From assembly GCA_029718625.1 (NCBI GenBank), contig CM056376.1, positions 94,221,945 through 94,285,944 on the forward strand: a stretch of DNA of 64,000 bases, read 5' to 3'. Source of the stretch: Synaphobranchus kaupii (taxonomy: Eukaryota; Chordata; Actinopteri; Anguilliformes; Synaphobranchidae). The position numbers were made by a program, and so were the translations under genes. The notes below the pieces were generated by a model that did not search any database, had not been told where the DNA came from, and saw only the letters and a program-made list of their open reading frames with translations. This document shows, piece by piece, positions 61,241 to 64,000 of this stretch (its first letter is position 1; each line of letters begins with the position of its first letter).

Positions 61241-61300
61241 CTCCCTTTCATTACGTCACTGTTTGTATTTATACTGATCTATCGTAACGTAGACTTGTTT
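61241..61300 (-). promoter_or_regulatory. TATA/CRE-like string, owner unknown
   Basis: The minus strand reads agtataaatacaaacagtgacgtaatg, which combines a TATAAATA and a CRE-like TGACGTAA. CG-containing sequence lies on the plus-strand side (61,330-61,440). No exon could be attached to it. Confidence 0.2.
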
Positions 61301-61938
61301 TTTTTAATGAAGAAGAACGAATCGTGGCCATTTACCTTATAAACGAGTCTCGTTGGTCCAGGCAGCGACTTGCTCACTTTCCTGCGCTCCGTCTTTGCTT
61401 AACTTCTGGGAAGGACTCGCAGTGACGTGAAACGATTCACCGGGAATGGTGAAAAAAAAAAAAACCTCAGGGTGGATGAAGTCAAACCTTGCGCGTCAAT
61501 GACGAGTTGTGTTCCTATTTTATTTTTTTTTCCCAGTCTTGTTCGAATTCACGGCTCTGGTGCCAAGTCCTTCCACCTGAGCAAAAATGTTAAATCATTA
61601 GGCTATTTTACGAACGAATCGGGCGGTCCCCTCCCCGATATGTTCTTTTTGCCCCACATTGCAGTGACGCACAAAATTCGTTCACATTCTGAGCATACTT
61701 GCTTAGTGAAAAGTGAATTAAATTTGTGATTTTTTTCCCCTCCAGATTTGCTATATGTTTCTTTCTAAATTATGAAAGGCTACCAGAACATTTCTCCTGC
61801 AAAGAGACTATTAGCCTACTGGGAGGGGGCACTGCTGTTGTAGCCTACCTTAGAGCAGTAGTAAACCAACCTTAATTGATTAGCACACACACATATTGTA
61901 ACAACTTGTGGCTCTCACAGTTGGAAAGGTTGCAACAA

Positions 61939-62020
61939 GTGCCCACTTGTTACAATTTTCCCCTGATTGCAACTCACTTTTAAGGGAACCGAAGACAAGA
62001 GGTTTTAACGTAGCCTACTG
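61939..62020 (-). repeat. Right arm of the 82-bp inverted repeat pair
   Basis: The inverse of 60393-60474. Its outer side is followed at once by a 26-base fragment (tagtatcgcttgtaagagtacctgg) that also belongs to the long inverted repeat at 62,333-62,941. Confidence 0.9.
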
Positions 62021-62048
62021 TAGTATCGCTTGTAAGAGTACCTGGAAA

Positions 62049-62092
<44 letters not shown>
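62049..62092. repeat. (CA)n microsatellite
   Basis: About 22 CA units running into atatatata directly before the Tc1 end. Confidence 0.97.
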
Positions 62093-62102
<10 letters not shown>

Positions 62103-62332
62103 CAGTTGAAGTCGGACGTTTACATACACTTAGGTTGAAGTCATTAAAAATCATTTTTAACCTCTCCACAGATTTAATGTTAGCAAACTATAGTGTTGGC
62201 AAGTCAGTTAGGACATCTACTCTATGTAATTTTTCCAACAATTGTTTACAGACAGATTATTTCACTTTCAATTCACTATATCACAATTCCAGTGGGTCAG
62301 AGGTTTACATACACTAAGTTGACTGTGCCTTT
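62103..62332 (+). mobile_element. Solo Tc1/mariner IR/DR end of the Sleeping Beauty (salmonid) type
   Basis: The end starts CAGTTGAAGTCGGACGTTTA at a TA and has the outer direct repeat (gtcggacgtttacatacactta, about 62,111-62,133). After about 165 bases comes the inner direct repeat (gggtcagaggtttacatacac, about 62,295-62,316), then ttgactgtgccttt. The intervening text (ggcaagtcagttaggacatc, ttgtttacagacagattatt, tcacaattccagtgggtcag) is that of the salmonid Tc1 family from which Sleeping Beauty derives. The sequence stops just after the inner repeat, where another repeat begins. Transposase and right end are absent, so this is a solo or truncated end. Confidence 0.9.
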
Positions 62333-62941
62333 ACATTTTTTATATTTGGTCGCATATCCTTTGCATGCCATGACTTCCTAATGTCTGTGACCCAACAACA
62401 TCAAAAGACTCTTCATATCTTATTTTCTGGTACTTTTACAAGCGATACTATAACATCTCTGCATTTGAATGGATCTCTATGGGAATTGGGGGGTGAGACT
62501 AGATTTAGCTGTAAATTATGCTGGAACAGTATGGAATACATGATTGGTAAAATGGCTGTAAAATGCCTGTAAGTCATCAAGGATCTGAGGTATCAAACAA
62601 GCCTCAAACCATCACTCTGCTGTGAGATATGCAGTAGATATGGATGGATCACTTTAAGGGTTGTTTCTGCTGACAAACTTTTCCATAGAGTTCAATAGGA
62701 CCCTTGATGACTTACAGCCATTTTACCAACCATGTATTCCATACTGTTCCAGCATAATTTACAGCTAAATCTAGTCCCACCCCCCCAATTCCCATAGAGA
62801 TCCATTCAAATGCAGAGACGTTATAGTATCGCTTGTAATAGTACCAGGAAATAAGATATCAAGAGTCTTTTAATGTTGTTGGGTCACAGACATCAGGAAG
62901 TCATGGCATGCAAAGGATATGCCACAAAATATTAAAAATTA
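62333..62941. repeat. Long inverted repeat (arms of about 245 bp)
   Basis: The left arm 62,333-62,584 (starts near atatttggtcgcatatcctt, ends gtcatcaaggatc) is matched inverted by 62,696-62,941 (starts gacccttgatgacttacag, ends ggatatgccacaaaatatt). There is a loop of about 110 bases. The left arm has a 10-base internal duplication (gctgtaaaatgcctgtaa). No transposase is encoded. It looks like a foldback transposon, or two head-to-head copies of one; target duplications were not found. Confidence 0.85.
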
Positions 62942-62944
62942 TTA

Positions 62945-63193
62945 CTTTATTCTACATTATGTTAAACTGTCCAATATTTTTTGATGCCCAAAAATGGGGG
63001 GGACTATGTACAATTTCTAAATGGTTCATCCGATATGGATGAAAATACCCTAAAATTAAAGCTGACAGTCTGCACTTCAATCTCATTGTCATTGTATCCT
63101 TTCAAACTCAAAGTGCTAGAGTACAAAACCAAAATAACAATGAGACAACTGATAATTTTGCAGTGGTCTCTTAATTTTTTCCAGAGCTGTATA
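62945..63193 (-). mobile_element. Fragment of another Tc1-like transposon end
   Basis: Read on the minus strand from 63,193 it begins TACAGCTCTGGAAAAAATTA and then agagaccactgcaaaattat. This is a terminal sequence I recognise from fish Tc1-like elements, here beside a TA. Inner sequence (caatgagattgaagtgcaga, ctgtcagctttaattttagg, gtacatagtccccccatt) also recalls Tc1-family interiors. There is no transposase coding. Assignment is from memory of repeat wording, not a search. Confidence 0.6.
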
Positions 63194-63280
63194 TCCATAT
63201 TCCATATAAATGTTAATATGTAGGCTAACTGTGTGAAACTATGTCAGTCCACTGGACAATGGCGTTAGGCTACTTAAAAA

Positions 63281-63410
63281 GTAGGCCTAGGCTAAACTAT
63301 ACTACTGTGACTAGTTTACCTTTGTAGGCCTAGGCTAAACTATACTACTGTGACTAGTTTACCTTTGTAGGCCTAGGCTAAACTATACTACTGTGACTAG
63401 TTTACCTTTA
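63281..63410. repeat. 43-bp tandem triplication
   Basis: Three copies of a 43-bp unit (gtaggcctaggctaaactat followed by actactgtgactagtttaccttt), starting at 63,281, 63,324 and 63,367, almost identical to one another. Confidence 0.97.
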
Positions 63411-64000
63411 TAGGCACCTTTTCGTGTCTTTTTTTCTGGTATGTTTTTGGAGGATTGTCAATCATACACATAAATGTCTATGTCATACGAATCAATAATT
63501 ATTTATAATTCAGCCGCTGAGGCCAATAGTCTATGTGCTATAAACAAAAAACCGATAGAGGTTACCTGTGTTAGGCTATGTTGTCCTCCCACACTGATAG
63601 CTTGAATTCACATTAGGGTGAAGTGACAAATTGAAGGGTCAGTAATGTATCATTAATTAAATTAATAAACAATTGGCCTATACTCTGCTATTAATGACAT
63701 CCTAAATGGCATGTCGTGAATAGCCTACGCCGTTGAATAACTGCGCTGTTTCGTTAAATAACTGAAGTCATAGCAGCATTAACAGCTTCAACCAAATTAT
63801 TATTGTCTATAACGAGCATGAGAGTTCAAAAATCTGCTACTCGCGATCATAAATAGGCTATAGGAAATAGCCTACGTCACATGAAACCTTGCATACATCT
63901 GACGTCACATCGCCCGGCCCCCCTTCATAACATTTGTAAATGATTTGATTACTCCTTTTTAATCTCACTAACGGAAAGTAGTACTAAGTAGAGTATTGTT
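63411..64000. other. Right flank; nothing recognised
   Basis: AT-rich sequence with scattered taggcta/tagcctac words. No coding motifs or repeats with definable borders were seen. Confidence 0.4.

Overview
This is a window of vertebrate nuclear DNA, almost certainly from a ray-finned (teleost) fish. It is about 64 kb of intron-rich, transposon- and microsatellite-rich sequence. The genes it carries are fish versions of fgf23, fgf6 and slc45a3. Its repeats are typical of fish: an L2-type LINE, a tRNA-derived SINE, a hAT element with a BED finger, and Tc1/mariner ends including one of the Sleeping Beauty/salmonid type. I cannot name the species from sequence alone. No rRNA, intact tRNA or CRISPR was seen.

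Layout. (1) 1-11,150 is a repeat-derived left flank: a decayed LINE read on the minus strand with a 38-bp minisatellite grown out of its own reverse-transcriptase coding sequence (about 33-1800); a promoter-like stretch followed by the first exon of a THAP zinc-finger protein (about 2560-2890) and a local duplication; and a 1.49-kb hAT transposon with perfect 8-bp target duplications and a second element nested in it (7119-8610). (2) 11,154-12,693 (minus) is a complete three-exon fgf23. (3) 19,201-22,566 (minus) is a complete three-exon fgf6. (4) 28,041-45,231 (minus) is slc45a3 in four coding exons. Its 12.5-kb first coding intron holds a 7.6-kb array of about 200 copies of a 38-bp unit (35,700-43,270). 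A CpG-rich segment at 47.6-48.1 kb may be its non-coding first exon. (5) 48-64 kb has no gene I can support. It contains a TTAA-flanked foldback element (51,437-52,095), minisatellites, and a nest of Tc1-like ends and long inverted repeats (60.4-63.4 kb).

The genes. Fgf23 is the endocrine FGF that controls phosphate and vitamin D, and Fgf6 is a paracrine FGF4-subfamily ligand of muscle. They are neighbours on human 12p13 (CCND2-TIGAR-FGF23-FGF6), so this is a conserved block. slc45a3 (prostein, a sugar-transporter-like MFS protein) lies on human 1q32, so its position beside the FGF pair is the notable synteny feature. All three genes are on the minus strand. Exon borders of all three agree in splice signals and phase. 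The single flaw is a one-base frame disruption in a GC-rich homopolymer of slc45a3 exon 2, which looks like an assembly error but could be a real lesion.

I found no clearly new biological system. The most unusual structures are the 7.6-kb higher-order minisatellite inside slc45a3, the LINE-born minisatellite, and the isolated Sleeping Beauty-type IR/DR end.
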